DNA of 64,000 bases from DASXAI01 sp963798445 (GCA_963798445.1 CAWCTH010000003.1:558001-622000); one strand, 5' to 3'. Positions 1 through 10,368 are shown, numbered from the stretch's first letter. Numbers and translations: made by a program. Notes: generated from the sequence alone by a model not told the origin.

Positions 1-33
1 AGCGCGGGCGAGCCCGAGGCCGAAACCGCCTAG
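1..33 (+). CDS. Possible 3' tail of an upstream gene (partial)
   Basis: Reading from base 1 gives SAGEPEAETA followed by a TAG stop at 31-33. An Ala/Glu-rich end like this is common for actinobacterial proteins, but ten residues cannot identify a family, and the frame could be chance. From 34 to 146 I see no other gene. Confidence 0.2.
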   Translation, partial: SAGEPEAETA

Positions 34-146
34 ATCGGTCCCGACGGGCCGGTCGCCTCGACCCCATCGACATCGATCAGGGACGGTGAACCGCCGGTCC
101 ACACACTACCACCTGCCTCATCATGCGCTGAGTAGTCTCACCGGCC

Positions 147-524
147 ATGGTGGCCAGGCGTGCTGATCCGTTGCCCCGCCTGCGGGCCATCTGCATGGGC
201 TTCCCCGAGGTCACGGAACGGCCCAGCCACAGCGCGCCGACGTGGTTCGTGCGGGGCAAGTCGGCCTTCGTGATGTTGTGGGACGACGGTCATCACGACA
301 ACCAGTTCCCTCACCTCTGGTGCGCGGCACCGCCCGGCGCGCAGAGCGAATTGATCGAAGCCGAACCGGAGCGCTTCTTCCGGCCGCCGTACGTCGGCGG
401 GCGGGGCTGGATCGGGGTGCGCCTCGACGTGGGAGTGGACTGGGACGAGCTGGCCCGGATCTGCGAGGAGGCCTATCGCGTCATCGCGCCGAAGAAGCTC
501 GTCGCCATGCTCGACAATCGCTGA
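147..524 (+). CDS. MmcQ/YjbR family protein
   Basis: This 125-residue protein has the pattern of the MmcQ/YjbR family, small single-domain proteins with a CyaY-like fold that are often called DNA-binding although their role is poorly known. Seen here: an N-terminal helix (LRAICMGFPEVTERPSH), a strand with FVRGKSAFVML, the stretch PPYVGGRGWIGVRLD, and a C-terminal helix ending in APKKLVAML. The length matches the family (about 110-130). The ATG at 147 is the first start in frame. The gene stands alone on this strand, about 60 bases before the dodecin gene, with no evident functional link. Confidence 0.8.
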   Translation: MVARRADPLPRLRAICMGFPEVTERPSHSAPTWFVRGKSAFVMLWDDGHHDNQFPHLWCAAPPGAQSELIEAEPERFFRPPYVGGRGWIGVRLDVGVDWDELARICEEAYRVIAPKKLVAMLDNR

Positions 525-587
525 GTTTGCCCCTTTCACACCGGCTGTCGGAGGTGAACAATGACGCTCGCACCAAGGAGGTGTCTG

Positions 588-803
588 ATGGCTGAGAGCG
601 TGTACAAGATCGTGGACCTCGTCGGCACGAGCACGGAGTCGTGGGAGAAGGCAGCCGCTGCGGCGGTCGGCCACGCGTCGCAGACCCTGCGGGATCTGCG
701 CATCGCCGAAGTGGAGCAGCTCGACATGCAGATCGAGGACGGCAAGGTGATGACCTACCGGGCCAAGGTGCGCCTGTCGTTCAAGTACGAAGAGGCCGAC
801 TGA
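588..803 (+). CDS. Dodecin family flavin-binding protein
   Basis: Dodecins are about 70-residue proteins that assemble into hollow dodecamers and store riboflavin, FMN or CoA. This 71-residue protein begins MAESVYKIVDLVGTS and keeps the family pattern: the S-x-ES-W element (TSTESWEKAAAAAV), the helix, RIAEVEQLDMQIEDGKV and a final strand YRAKVRLSFKYEE. The start at 588 is preferred over an in-frame ATG at 561 because a near-perfect ribosome binding site (AAGGAGGTG, 575-583) lies just before it. The stop is followed within 15 bases by palindromic repeat A1, which probably ends the transcript. Confidence 0.92.
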   Translation: MAESVYKIVDLVGTSTESWEKAAAAAVGHASQTLRDLRIAEVEQLDMQIEDGKVMTYRAKVRLSFKYEEAD

Positions 804-816
804 CCAAGCACCCTTC

Positions 817-863
817 GAACTGGGGAGCGTCCGCGCGCAGGCCGGCCGGAGGCTCCCCAGTTC
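817..863. repeat. Palindromic repeat family A, copy 1 (terminator-like)
   Basis: A perfect 12-base inverted repeat, GAACTGGGGAGC at 817-828 and GCTCCCCAGTTC at 852-863, encloses a GC-rich core (GTCCGCGCGC, then GCCGGCCGGAG). The same arms recur at 20157-20203 and 43449-43492. It lies directly after the dodecin stop and before boxC, so it could end dodecin transcription. It lacks a clear U-tract, so its terminator function is inferred from position. Confidence 0.85.
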
Positions 864-914
864 GTCATGTTCGTAGACTGCTTGGTATCAGGGGACGTGA
901 CGACAGGGGGTCCC

Positions 915-2549
915 GTGGCCGAGCTCACATCGACGATCGACCGGGTTCAGTTCGTCACCGATCCCAGCCGCTACCGGCACTGGCGCGTCGAGTTCGACGG
1001 CGCCATAGCCACCGTGACCCTGCAGGTCGATCCCGAGGGTGGACTGCGCCACGACTACGAGCTGAAGCTCAACTCCTACGACCTCAGCGTCGACATCGAG
1101 CTGGCCGACCTCGTGCAGCGCTTGCGCTTCGAGCACCCCGAGATCGGCGCGGTGGTGCTCACCGGCGGGCTCGACAAGGTGTTCTGCGCGGGGGCCAACA
1201 TCCAGATGCTGGCGGGCTCGTCGCATCATCACAAGGTGAACTTCTGCAAGTTCACCAACGAGACGCGCTGCGCCATCGAAGACGCCACCGCACACTCTGA
1301 CCAGGTCTGGCTGGCCGCTGTGAACGGCACCGCCGCAGGCGGTGGTTACGAGCTGGCGCTGGCGTGCGACGAGATCGTGTTGATCGACGACCGCACGTCG
1401 ACGGTGTCGTTGCCCGAGGTGCCGTTGCTAGCCGTGCTTCCTGGAACCGGTGGACTCACGCGCGTGGTCGACAAGCGCCACGTGCGCCGCGACCTCGCCG
1501 ACGTCTTCTCCACCCGGGCCGAAGGCATCAAGGGCGAGCAGGCCGTAGCGTGGGGATTGGTCGACGCCGTCGCCCCGCGGAGTCGCTTCGCCGAGGAGGT
1601 GGCCGAACGGGCCGCCGCCCGCGCCGCCAGGACCACCCGGCCCGCCGGCGCGACGGGCATCGTGCTCGAGCCACTGTTGATCGATGACGACGGTGAGCGC
1701 CGTCGCTACGAACACGTCGACGTACGGCTCGACCGCGAGCGGGGCGTGGCCGAGATCACCGTCGCCGGACCTGCCGCCGGTGACGACCGCTGGTCGCTGG
1801 CCGCGTGCCGGCAGCTCGACGACGCCCTCCTGCACCTTCGTTTCAACGAACCGCAGCTCGGTACCTGGGTGCTGCATACCAGCGGCGACGCCGCCGCCGT
1901 GGTGGCGGCCGACGAGCGCCTGGACACCGACGACTGGTTGGCTCGGGAGGTGCGGCTGTACTGGGCCCGCACGCTCAAGCGCCTCGACCTGTCGGCCCGC
2001 ACCCTCGTCACGCTCATCGAGCCGGGCAGCTGCTTCGCCGGCACGCTGGCCGAGCTGGCACTGGCCGCCGACCGGACGTTCATGCTGGACGGGCAGTGGC
2101 CCGACGACGAGCGGCCCGCGGCCACGCTCCGCCTCACCGCCGTCAGCGACGGTTGGTACCCGATGGCCAACGGGCTCACCCGGCTGGCATCGCGCTCGTG
2201 GGGTCGCCCCGATGCGCTGGCGGCAGCGCGGGCGGTGATCGGCAAGGAGCTCCTGGCCGCCGACGCCGCCGATGCCGGCCTCGTGACGTTCGCGCCCGAC
2301 GACATCGACTGGGACGACGAGGTGCGCGTCTGCCTCGAAGAGCGAGCGAGCTTCTCCCCCGACGCACTCACGGGCATGGAGGCCAACCTCCGGTTCGTCG
2401 GACCGGAGACCATGGAGTCGAAGATCTTCGCCCGCCTCACCGCCTGGCAGAATTGGATCTTCCAACGACCGAACGCCGTGGGACCTGACGGCGCGCTGCG
2501 CCGCTACGGCACGGGGTCGAGGCCCGCCTACGACAAGAACAGGACGTGA
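915..2549 (+). CDS. boxC: 2,3-epoxybenzoyl-CoA dihydrolase BoxC
   Basis: BoxC is the large crotonase-family enzyme of the aerobic hybrid (box) pathway. It opens the ring of 2,3-epoxybenzoyl-CoA hydrolytically, giving 3,4-dehydroadipyl-CoA semialdehyde and formate. The product shows the family N-terminus FVTDPSRYRHW, a crotonase core with VVLTGGLDKVFCAGANIQML and NGTAAGGGYELALACDEI, and a second divergent crotonase-like half ending SRPAYDKNRT. Length with GTG 915 is 544 residues (family about 550). I chose GTG 915 because AGGGGG lies 5 bases upstream and homologues begin about there; GTG 897 and ATG 867 are alternatives, but ATG 867 is crowded by repeat A1. Four bases separate it from boxB. 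Confidence 0.93.
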   Translation: MAELTSTIDRVQFVTDPSRYRHWRVEFDGAIATVTLQVDPEGGLRHDYELKLNSYDLSVDIELADLVQRLRFEHPEIGAVVLTGGLDKVFCAGANIQMLAGSSHHHKVNFCKFTNETRCAIEDATAHSDQVWLAAVNGTAAGGGYELALACDEIVLIDDRTSTVSLPEVPLLAVLPGTGGLTRVVDKRHVRRDLADVFSTRAEGIKGEQAVAWGLVDAVAPRSRFAEEVAERAAARAARTTRPAGATGIVLEPLLIDDDGERRRYEHVDVRLDRERGVAEITVAGPAAGDDRWSLAACRQLDDALLHLRFNEPQLGTWVLHTSGDAAAVVAADERLDTDDWLAREVRLYWARTLKRLDLSARTLVTLIEPGSCFAGTLAELALAADRTFMLDGQWPDDERPAATLRLTAVSDGWYPMANGLTRLASRSWGRPDALAAARAVIGKELLAADAADAGLVTFAPDDIDWDDEVRVCLEERASFSPDALTGMEANLRFVGPETMESKIFARLTAWQNWIFQRPNAVGPDGALRRYGTGSRPAYDKNRT

Positions 2550-2553
2550 CCGC

Positions 2554-3964
2554 GTGACCGCCGTCGACTACGACGCCACCATCCCGAACAACGTCGATCT
2601 CGCCGGCGACCGACGCCTGCAGCGGGCGCTCGAGTCCTGGCGACCGCGGTTCATCGAGTGGTGGCAGACACTGGGTCCGGTCGCCTTCCAGGACCACGAC
2701 GTCTACCTGCGCACCGCGATCTCGGTGGGTCAGGAGGGTTGGGCCAACTTCGGCTACGTGAAGATGCCCGAGTACCGCTGGGGCATCTTCCTGGCCGAGC
2801 CCGAGCCGGACCGGTTGATCAGCTTCGGCGACCACACCGGTCAACCGGTATGGCAGGAGGTGCCCGGCGAGTACCGGTCCGAGCTGCGCCGCCTCGTCGT
2901 GGTGCAGGGCGACACCGAGCCGGCGTCGGTGGAGCAGCAGCGTCACCTGTGCCTCACCGCGCCCAGCCTGTACGACCTCCGCAACCTCTTCCAGGTGAAC
3001 GTGGAAGAGGGCCGCCACCTGTGGGCCATGGTGTACCTGCTGCACCGCTACTTCGGGCGCGACGGCCGCGACGAGGCCGACGAGATGCTGCAGCGCCACT
3101 CCGGCGACACGGATCATCCGCGCATCCTCGGTGCCTTCAACGAAGCCACGCCGGACTGGTTGTCGTTCTTCTTCTTCACCTACTTCACCGACCGCGACGG
3201 CAAGTACCAACTCGCTTCGTTGCGCGAGAGCGCATTCGATCCGCTGTCGCGCACGTGCGACTTCATGCTGAAGGAAGAGGCCCACCACATGTTCGTGGGC
3301 GCCACCGGCGTCGGGCGCGTGGTGCAGCGCACCGTCGACCTCATGAAGCAGCACGACACGGCCGACGTACGCCCGTTCGGCGGCATCGACGTCGCAACCC
3401 TGCAGCGCTACCTCAACTTCCACTACGCCGTATCGCTCGATCTGTTCGGCGCCGAGACCTCGACCAACGCCGCCAACTACTTCGCCGCCGGTCTGAAGGG
3501 GCGCTACCAGGAGACACGGCGCGACGACGATCATCGCCTGCGCAACGCCACCCGTGCGGTGCCCACGCTCGTCGACGGCGCCGTCGGTGAGCGCGAGCGC
3601 CCCGGCGCTGGCGGCCCTGAACCAGACCCTGCGCGACGACTACGCCGCCGACTGCCAGAAGGGCGTCGACCGCTGGAACCGCACGCTGGCCGAGGTCGGG
3701 CTGGAGCTGCGGCTCCCCCACCAAGGGTTCAACCGCCACGTCGGTGACATGGCCGCGGCGCGCGTCTCGCCCGACGGCCGCGTCGTGTCGGACGACGACT
3801 GGGCGGCGAACGCGGCGCGCTGGCTCCCGACCGACGACGACAACGCGTACGTCGTGTCGTTGATGCGAGCCGTGCACGAGCCAGGCCGCATGGCATCGTG
3901 GATCGCCCCGCCGGCCACGGGCATCCACCAGAAGCCACTCGACTACGACTACGTCAAGGCCTGA
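2554..3964 (+). CDS. boxB: Benzoyl-CoA 2,3-epoxidase BoxB, interrupted by a one-base frameshift
   Basis: BoxB is the di-iron oxygenase component that makes 2,3-epoxybenzoyl-CoA. The first part (2554 to about 3600) carries iron-ligand motifs EEGRHLWAM and KEEAHHMF and ends in the expected NATRAVPTLVDGAV. The family pattern then continues in the next frame (PALAALNQTLRDDY, then CQKGVDRWNR, to DYDYVKA, stop 3964). The total span is 3 x 470 + 1 bases, so removing one base near 3590-3605 restores a normal 469-residue protein. Given similar single-base lesions elsewhere, a sequencing indel is likelier than a true pseudogene. GTG start at 2554, four bases after boxC. No BoxA reductase gene is in the window. 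Confidence 0.9.
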
Positions 3965-3979
3965 ACGAGGGGGACGGAC

Positions 3980-5528
<1,549 letters not shown>

Positions 5529-5530
5529 GG

Positions 5531-6292
5531 GTGCCCACCGTCGACATCGGCGGGGCGGTCATCGACTACCGCGACGAAGCCGGCGGCGCGCCGCCGCTGG
5601 TCTTCCTACACGAGGGCCTCGGCTCGATCGCGTTGTGGCGGTCGTTCCCCGACGATGTGCGCGCCGCCGCCGGCGGGCCTCGCACGGTCGTCTACTCCCG
5701 CCCGGGCTACGGCCGATCGTCCGCCGTGGCGCCGCCGTGGCCGGTGACCTACATGCACCACGAGGCGCTCGGGGTGCTGCCCGAGTTCTTGGCACGGCTC
5801 GGCATCGAGCGACCAGTGCTGGTCGGCCACAGCGACGGCGCCTCCATCGCACTCATCCATGCCGGCGCCCGCCACCTCGTCAGCGGGCTGGTGCTGCTGG
5901 CGCCGCACGTGTTCGTGGAAGATCGCTCGATCGCCGGCATCGAGGCGGCCCGCGAGGCCTTCCTGTCATCGCCGCTGCGCGACCGGCTGGACCGGTACCA
6001 CGATGATGTCGACAGCACCTTCTGGGGTTGGAACGGGGCATGGCTGTCGCCTGCGTTCCGATCGTGGAACATCGAGGGGTACCTGGCGGCCGTCGACGCG
6101 CCCGTGCTGGCGATCCAGGGCGCCGACGACGAGTACGGCACGGCCGCTCAGCTCGACGCCATTGCCGCCGGCATCGGCAGGGGCCTCGTGGAGCGAGTGA
6201 TGCTGCCGGGACGCGGACACGTGCTCCACACCGGCGACGCCACCGATGTCGTCGCCCTGGTCGCCGGGTTCGTCAGTCGAGCGGCCTCGTGA
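5531..6292 (+). CDS. Alpha/beta hydrolase of the box operon
   Basis: A 253-residue alpha/beta hydrolase starting at GTG 5531, two bases after the ligase stop, so it is the fourth gene of the box operon. Visible are the oxyanion region LVFLHEGLGSIALWRS, the nucleophile elbow VGHSDGAS with Ser, the acid region LAIQGADDEYG and the histidine GRGHVLHTGD. Hydrolases of this kind commonly accompany benzoate-CoA ligase genes and may act as a thioesterase or on a ring-opened CoA intermediate, but the substrate is not shown by sequence. Its last 20 bases overlap tail to tail with the hemerythrin-like gene. Confidence 0.88.
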   Translation: MPTVDIGGAVIDYRDEAGGAPPLVFLHEGLGSIALWRSFPDDVRAAAGGPRTVVYSRPGYGRSSAVAPPWPVTYMHHEALGVLPEFLARLGIERPVLVGHSDGASIALIHAGARHLVSGLVLLAPHVFVEDRSIAGIEAAREAFLSSPLRDRLDRYHDDVDSTFWGWNGAWLSPAFRSWNIEGYLAAVDAPVLAIQGADDEYGTAAQLDAIAAGIGRGLVERVMLPGRGHVLHTGDATDVVALVAGFVSRAAS

Positions 6293-6743
6293 GCCCCGAC
6301 GCCGCCTCGGTGGCCTGAACCCACCGCGCCGCCAGTTCGCCGACGCGCTCCGGTGCGCCGTCACGCAGGGGGGTGAGGATCTCGCTTTCGACCAGCTGGG
6401 CGTGCACGCTGAGCAGCTCATCGACGGCGGCGAGCTGCTCAGCGGTGGCATCGCCGCGCAGGTCGGCCATGAGACGGTCCAGCACGTGCTGGACCCGCTG
6501 GGCCCGCTCGATCGGGTCGGGGCCGAGCACCACGCCCGCTTCCGGGTACAGCACCGTCTCCTCGGCGGCGCTGTGGGTCGCCCACGCCGTCACCGCCTGC
6601 TCCACCAGATCCCGGCGAACGCCCGGGGTCTCGGGCGCGCGGCACGCCTCGTCCAGGAGGTGACGGAGGTACGCGTGATCGTTGGCGACCAGCGCTACTA
6701 CGTCGTTCATGTCACCGGATCGCAGATCGTCGGTGCTGGCCAT
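6273..6743 (-). CDS. Hemerythrin HHE domain protein
   Basis: The 156-residue product has the four-helix HHE pattern that binds a di-iron centre: NDHAYLRHLLDEA, then AWATHSAAEETVLYPEAG, LDRLMADLRGD and LLSVHAQLVESEILTPL. The histidine and glutamate ligands are in the usual order. Such proteins bind oxygen or sense redox and metals in the cytoplasm. ATG 6743 is used; an internal Met at 6710 (MNDVVALV) would still keep the whole domain. It is convergent with the box operon and its 3' end lies inside the last 20 bases of the hydrolase gene. Confidence 0.85.
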   Translation of the reverse strand: MASTDDLRSGDMNDVVALVANDHAYLRHLLDEACRAPETPGVRRDLVEQAVTAWATHSAAEETVLYPEAGVVLGPDPIERAQRVQHVLDRLMADLRGDATAEQLAAVDELLSVHAQLVESEILTPLRDGAPERVGELAARWVQATEAASGLTRPLD

Positions 6744-6776
6744 CGCCGTTTGGTACCCCCTCAGATCAGCTGCCAG

Positions 6777-7523
6777 TCACGCCGTACGCCAGAAGGCGGT
6801 GAGCAGCTCGGCCGCCGCCACCGGATCCTCCAGCATCCACCAGTGGCCCTTGCCCTCGATGGGCTGGATGGTGGCGCCGGCGCGTTGTGCGGCGCGCCGC
6901 GCCCCCGCCTCGGCCAGGAACGGATCGCCGCTCGGTACCACCACGAGTCCCGGTCGATCGATGGCCTCGAAGGCAGGCCCCCACTCCGCTTGCACCTTCG
7001 TCGCCGATCGGTACAGCGCCAGGATGCAATCGGCCATCTCCTGGTCGACGTGGCTGGCCAGTTGCTTGGCCTCGTCCTCGGGCACGCCCGACAGGATGAA
7101 CACCGCCGACCGGTCCTCGAGCGGGGCTGCCAGCTGCTGCTCCCAGAATGCCTCGCCGTCGCCCGGCGTCTGCCAGATCTTGGCGAAGTCGTGCCACTCG
7201 AAGTCGACATCGGCCAGGCCGGCGGCGTCGGTCACCCACGTCCGCACGAGGTCGGACCGGGTGCTCACGACCCGCACCACGAACCCGCCGCCCCAGTCGT
7301 GGCCGACCAGATCGACCGGCGCGCCGGTGTCGGCGACCACGCGCTCCAGCTCGCCCACGAGCCAGTCGGCGTACTCGTCCTTGGTGGCGCCGAAGCCCGC
7401 CGGTCGCGGGCTGCCGAAGCCCGGCAGTGACACCGCGATGGTGTCGTCTCGGTCGAGGTGGCGGCGCACGCCGTCCCAGAGGCGCTGGGTCTCGGGGACA
7501 CCGTGGACGAAGACGGCGGTCAT
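6777..7523 (-). CDS. Alpha/beta hydrolase, epoxide hydrolase/haloalkane dehalogenase type
   Basis: A 248-residue alpha/beta hydrolase. Motifs are the HG-x-P oxyanion element FVHGVPETQRLW, the elbow VGHDWGGGF with an Asp nucleophile, as in epoxide hydrolases and haloalkane dehalogenases, and the catalytic His in GKGHWWMLEDP. ATG 7523 overlaps the TGA of the upstream half-VOC gene by four bases (ATGA), implying coupled translation. The substrate is unknown; cytoplasmic. Confidence 0.88.
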   Translation of the reverse strand: MTAVFVHGVPETQRLWDGVRRHLDRDDTIAVSLPGFGSPRPAGFGATKDEYADWLVGELERVVADTGAPVDLVGHDWGGGFVVRVVSTRSDLVRTWVTDAAGLADVDFEWHDFAKIWQTPGDGEAFWEQQLAAPLEDRSAVFILSGVPEDEAKQLASHVDQEMADCILALYRSATKVQAEWGPAFEAIDRPGLVVVPSGDPFLAEAGARRAAQRAGATIQPIEGKGHWWMLEDPVAAAELLTAFWRTA

Positions 7524-7752
7524 GGCTTGGACCGTAGCCGCCGACGCTCCCCGATGATGTCTTCGGCCGGGACCTCGAACACGTTCAGGGCGGAACCGGC
7601 ACCGAGGTCCAGGATGACCATGCGGGGATGGTCGCCACTGGCGTCCATCTCGAAGGTGACCTGGCGTCGAAGGCGGTGGTGTAGAAGTCGACGAGGCGCT
7701 CCGTGTCGGACGTGAGCGTGGCCACGTGGTTGAACCCGGTGGTGATGGGCAC
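7520..7752 (-). pseudogene. Half-length VOC (glyoxalase-like) gene, frameshifted
   Basis: From GTG 7752, behind a good GAGGAG site, the sequence reads VPITTGFNHVATLTSDTERL and on to VDFYTTAFDA, the start of a vicinal-oxygen-chelate domain. Near 7664 the frame changes and continues as QVTFEMDASGDHPRMVILDL, then GAGSALNVFEVPAEDIIGE, before a TGA that overlaps the hydrolase start. Even with the shift repaired only about 77 residues remain, roughly the first babab unit of a normal 120-residue domain. So it is probably a truncated remnant, although a half-VOC that dimerises cannot be excluded. Confidence 0.6.
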
Positions 7753-7814
7753 AGGATCTCCTCTCGATGTGGTTCTCCAGCCTGCCATCCGGCGATACGG
7801 GGTAAGGACGGCCC

Positions 7815-8294
7815 GTGACGACCGCGTTGCACGTCTACGTCAACGACCATCGGGCTGGCTCGATGCTGGGAGTGGAGCTGGCGCGCACGCTCGCGTCCCG
7901 CTTCGCGGACACCCCCCGGGACCCCTTCTTCACCACGCTGGCGGCCGACATCGAGGCCGACCGGGCCACGCTCGACGCCCTGGCCGAGAGCCTGGGCGTC
8001 ACGCGCAACGCCGTGAAGCAGGCCGCCGGATGGACGGCCGAGAAGCTCAGCCGGCTGAAGCTGAACCGCTGGTTCACCGGCGCGCCGGCGCTGACCGTGC
8101 TGCTGGAGATCGAGGCGCTCTCCCTCGGTGTCGAGGGGAAGCTGGCCCTCTGGCGCAGCCTGAAAGCGGTCGAGTCGACGAATCCGCTCCTGGCGTCGGC
8201 GCCCCTCGACGAGCTCATCGAGCGCGCCCAGCGTCAGCGCGACGGCTTGGAACGCGAGCGCCTCGCCGAAGCGGCGGCCGTGCTGGCAGATTGA
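7815..8294 (+). CDS. Conserved hypothetical alpha-helical protein
   Basis: A 159-residue, almost wholly helical cytoplasmic protein starting MTTALHVYVNDHRAGSMLGV. The middle (VTRNAVKQAAGWTAEKLSRL, then KLNRWF) and the end (ALSLGVEGKLALWRSLKAVE) resemble an actinobacterial conserved hypothetical family that I recognise by pattern but cannot name. No catalytic motif is visible. It has no transmembrane segment. It is a single gene, divergent from the half-VOC/hydrolase pair and closed by palindrome B1 eight bases after its stop. Confidence 0.75.
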   Translation: MTTALHVYVNDHRAGSMLGVELARTLASRFADTPRDPFFTTLAADIEADRATLDALAESLGVTRNAVKQAAGWTAEKLSRLKLNRWFTGAPALTVLLEIEALSLGVEGKLALWRSLKAVESTNPLLASAPLDELIERAQRQRDGLERERLAEAAAVLAD

Positions 8295-8301
8295 CCCGCA
8301 G

Positions 8302-8352
8302 CGAACTGATGCGCTTTTTGGTGCTCTGTGACCCAAAAAGCGCATCAGTTCG
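8302..8352. repeat. Palindromic repeat family B, copy 1 (bidirectional terminator)
   Basis: A perfect 20-base inverted repeat: CGAACTGATGCGCTTTTTGG at 8302-8321 and its complement at 8333-8352, with an 11-base loop. It lies between two convergent genes. In RNA from either strand the outer stem includes a U-run (CTTTTT), so it could end transcription from both sides. A diverged second copy is at 49526-49572. Confidence 0.9.
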
Positions 8353-8369
8353 GCTCGGCGCCTCGAAGG

Positions 8370-9734
8370 TCAGCGATAGGTCCAGTCGGGCTGCTTGCGG
8401 AGATGGCGTTCGTCGTAGATGACGGTGCCGTCGTCCAGGATGTCCTTCACCAGCGGCACGATGGCCGGGCGCAGCCCGCCGGCCGTCCCCTCGAGACGTG
8501 CGGCGAACGCCTCGGGGAACGCTCGCAGGATGCTGGACACCACGTTCTGCTCTTCCGTACCGAGGTAGCACCGGTTGCTGTCGGTGATGGTACGGAGCCG
8601 GGCGTTGATGACGCCGAGGTCGGCGTCGCGCCCGCTGCCCTGCTCGATCGACAGCAACCGGTCGGTGATGTCCATGGCGCCGGTCTTGCACGGCGGGCAC
8701 TGCCCGCACGCCTCGACGGCGAGGAAGCGGCTCAGTTCCCGGGCCACGCTCACCATGTCGGTCTGGTCGTCGTACACGACGAAGCCGGCGGCGCCCAGGC
8801 CCGTGCCGCGGCTGGCGAAGTCCTCGTAGGTGAGGGGCACGTCGAAGTCGGCGGCCGTGAGCACCGGATTGGAGACGCCCGAGAAGGCGGCCACCAGCGT
8901 GCGGCCGTCCAGCGCGCCGCCGCAGCGCGCCAGCAGGTCATCGAAGCGCGTCCCGAGGTCGACCTCCACCACCTGCGGGTGGGTGATGTCACCGACCACC
9001 GTGGCCAGCACCGTGCCCGGCGAGCCGGCTGTGCCCATCGTGCGGAACCAATCGGCACCCCTCGCGAGGATGAAGGCGACGTTGGCCAGGGTCTCCACGT
9101 TGTTGACCGAGGTGGGGTTGCTCTCCCAGGCCGGGCCTCGGTCCTGATCGCGGCCCTCCCAGCCGATCGGCACCGTGGCGAAGAGCCCGTGCTGCCACGG
9201 CGGCAGCTCGCGGGGCAGCGGGTCGCGCCCCTCGATCACCTCGAGCATGGCCTTCTCCTCGCCGTAGAGGTACTCGTCGGGGCCTTCCACCACCGAGATG
9301 GTGAGGTCGCCGAGCAGGCCCGTTCCGCTGAGCTCCACCGCCGCTCGCCGCAGCGCCGACGCCTCGGCGGCATAGGACGCCTTGGTGGCGAGGAAGATGT
9401 CGGTCGCCCCGACGGCCAGCGCGGCGATCGCTGCGCCCTCCACGATGCGGTACGGATCGCGCCGCATGAGCATGCGGTCCTTGAACGTGGCCGGTTCGCC
9501 CTCGGCGCCGTTGGCCACGACGTAGCGGCGGCCCCCGCCCGTCCCGCGGACCGAGCGCCATTTGAGGCCCGTCGGGAACCCGCCACCGCCGCGTCCCCGA
9601 AGACCCGACGCCGTCACCTCGTCGATGATCGATCCGGGCCCGAGCGCCCGTGCCGCCACCAGCCCGTCACCCCCTCCAACAGCGAAGTAGGCGTCGACAT
9701 CACCGATAGGCGTGTCCGGCAGGAGAAATCCCAT
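8370..9734 (-). CDS. Stand-alone NuoF-like NADH:acceptor oxidoreductase subunit
   Basis: A 454-residue flavoprotein of the NuoF/HoxF family. It has the FMN/NADH-binding glycine-rich loop GLRGRGGGGFPTGLKW, GAEGEPATFKDR (family NADEGEPGTFKDR), DEYLYGEEKAML, and the 4Fe-4S site CGQCPPCKTG with the later cysteine in NRCYLGTEE. ATG 9734 (MGFLLPDTPIGD) is chosen; upstream in-frame codons overlap the divergent MOSC gene region. No NuoE, NuoG or hydrogenase/formate dehydrogenase partner is adjacent, so its electron acceptor is unknown. The FMN-loop Ala-to-Gly change is minor. Confidence 0.85.
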   Translation of the reverse strand: MGFLLPDTPIGDVDAYFAVGGGDGLVAARALGPGSIIDEVTASGLRGRGGGGFPTGLKWRSVRGTGGGRRYVVANGAEGEPATFKDRMLMRRDPYRIVEGAAIAALAVGATDIFLATKASYAAEASALRRAAVELSGTGLLGDLTISVVEGPDEYLYGEEKAMLEVIEGRDPLPRELPPWQHGLFATVPIGWEGRDQDRGPAWESNPTSVNNVETLANVAFILARGADWFRTMGTAGSPGTVLATVVGDITHPQVVEVDLGTRFDDLLARCGGALDGRTLVAAFSGVSNPVLTAADFDVPLTYEDFASRGTGLGAAGFVVYDDQTDMVSVARELSRFLAVEACGQCPPCKTGAMDITDRLLSIEQGSGRDADLGVINARLRTITDSNRCYLGTEEQNVVSSILRAFPEAFAARLEGTAGGLRPAIVPLVKDILDDGTVIYDERHLRKQPDWTYR

Positions 9735-9813
9735 TCGCTCATGATGCCCACGTAGCCGGCGGCCTCCATCACGGAATCCGGTGGCTGGCGCCTCGGGGAT
9801 TCGGCATGATCGC

Positions 9814-10368
9814 ATGATGGAGCACCTCGCCACCGCTGCTCTCGAAGCCGGTCTGGCCCACATCTACCAATCGCCGCCAGATCTCGGGCGGGTGGAGCTG
9901 ATCGTGCGCCGACCGGCCATCGGCGAGCGGGAGGTGCTGTCGGAGGGCACGCTCGACGAGACCGTCGGTCTGCTCGGCGACACCTGGAACTGCCGGCCCA
10001 GCACCCGCACCGCCGACCGTTCGCCCCATCCGGACATGCAGCTCAACGTCATGAACTCGCGGGTCGTGGCGCTCGTGGCCGGCGGCGCCGATCGCTGGCC
10101 ACTGGCCGGCGACCAGCTCTACGTGGATCTGGACATCAGTGAGGCCAACCTGCCGCCGGGCACCCGGCTGGAGGTCGGCGGCGCCGTCATCGAGGTCACG
10201 GCCCAGCCCCACCTCGGATGCGCGAAGTTCACGGCCCGCTTCGGGCGCGACGCCATGCGCTTCGTCAACACCGCCGAAGGTCGTGCCCTGCGCCTGCGGG
10301 GCATGAACGCCAAAGTGGTAGTCGGCGGCACCGTCCGCCCGGGCGACGTGGTGCGCAAGACGGCCTGA
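9814..10368 (+). CDS. MOSC domain protein
   Basis: A 184-residue single-domain MOSC protein (molybdenum cofactor sulfurase C-terminal type). These domains bind molybdenum cofactor or act as sulfur carriers. Visible are the N-terminal LIVRRPAIGEREVL, LNVMNSRVVALVAG, GDQLYVDLDISEANLPPGTR and the conserved Cys in AQPHLGCAKFTARFG. ATG 9814 or 9817 follows GATCGC without a strong ribosome site. Neighbours give no molybdoenzyme, so it is likely a detoxification-type solo MOSC. Confidence 0.85.
   Translation: MMEHLATAALEAGLAHIYQSPPDLGRVELIVRRPAIGEREVLSEGTLDETVGLLGDTWNCRPSTRTADRSPHPDMQLNVMNSRVVALVAGGADRWPLAGDQLYVDLDISEANLPPGTRLEVGGAVIEVTAQPHLGCAKFTARFGRDAMRFVNTAEGRALRLRGMNAKVVVGGTVRPGDVVRKTA

Noticed and set aside
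6777..8345. Very long minus-strand frame across hydrolase, half-VOC and hypothetical gene
   Set aside because: Only the first 248 codons from ATG 7523 match a family; the rest lies opposite a good gene and reflects high GC content.
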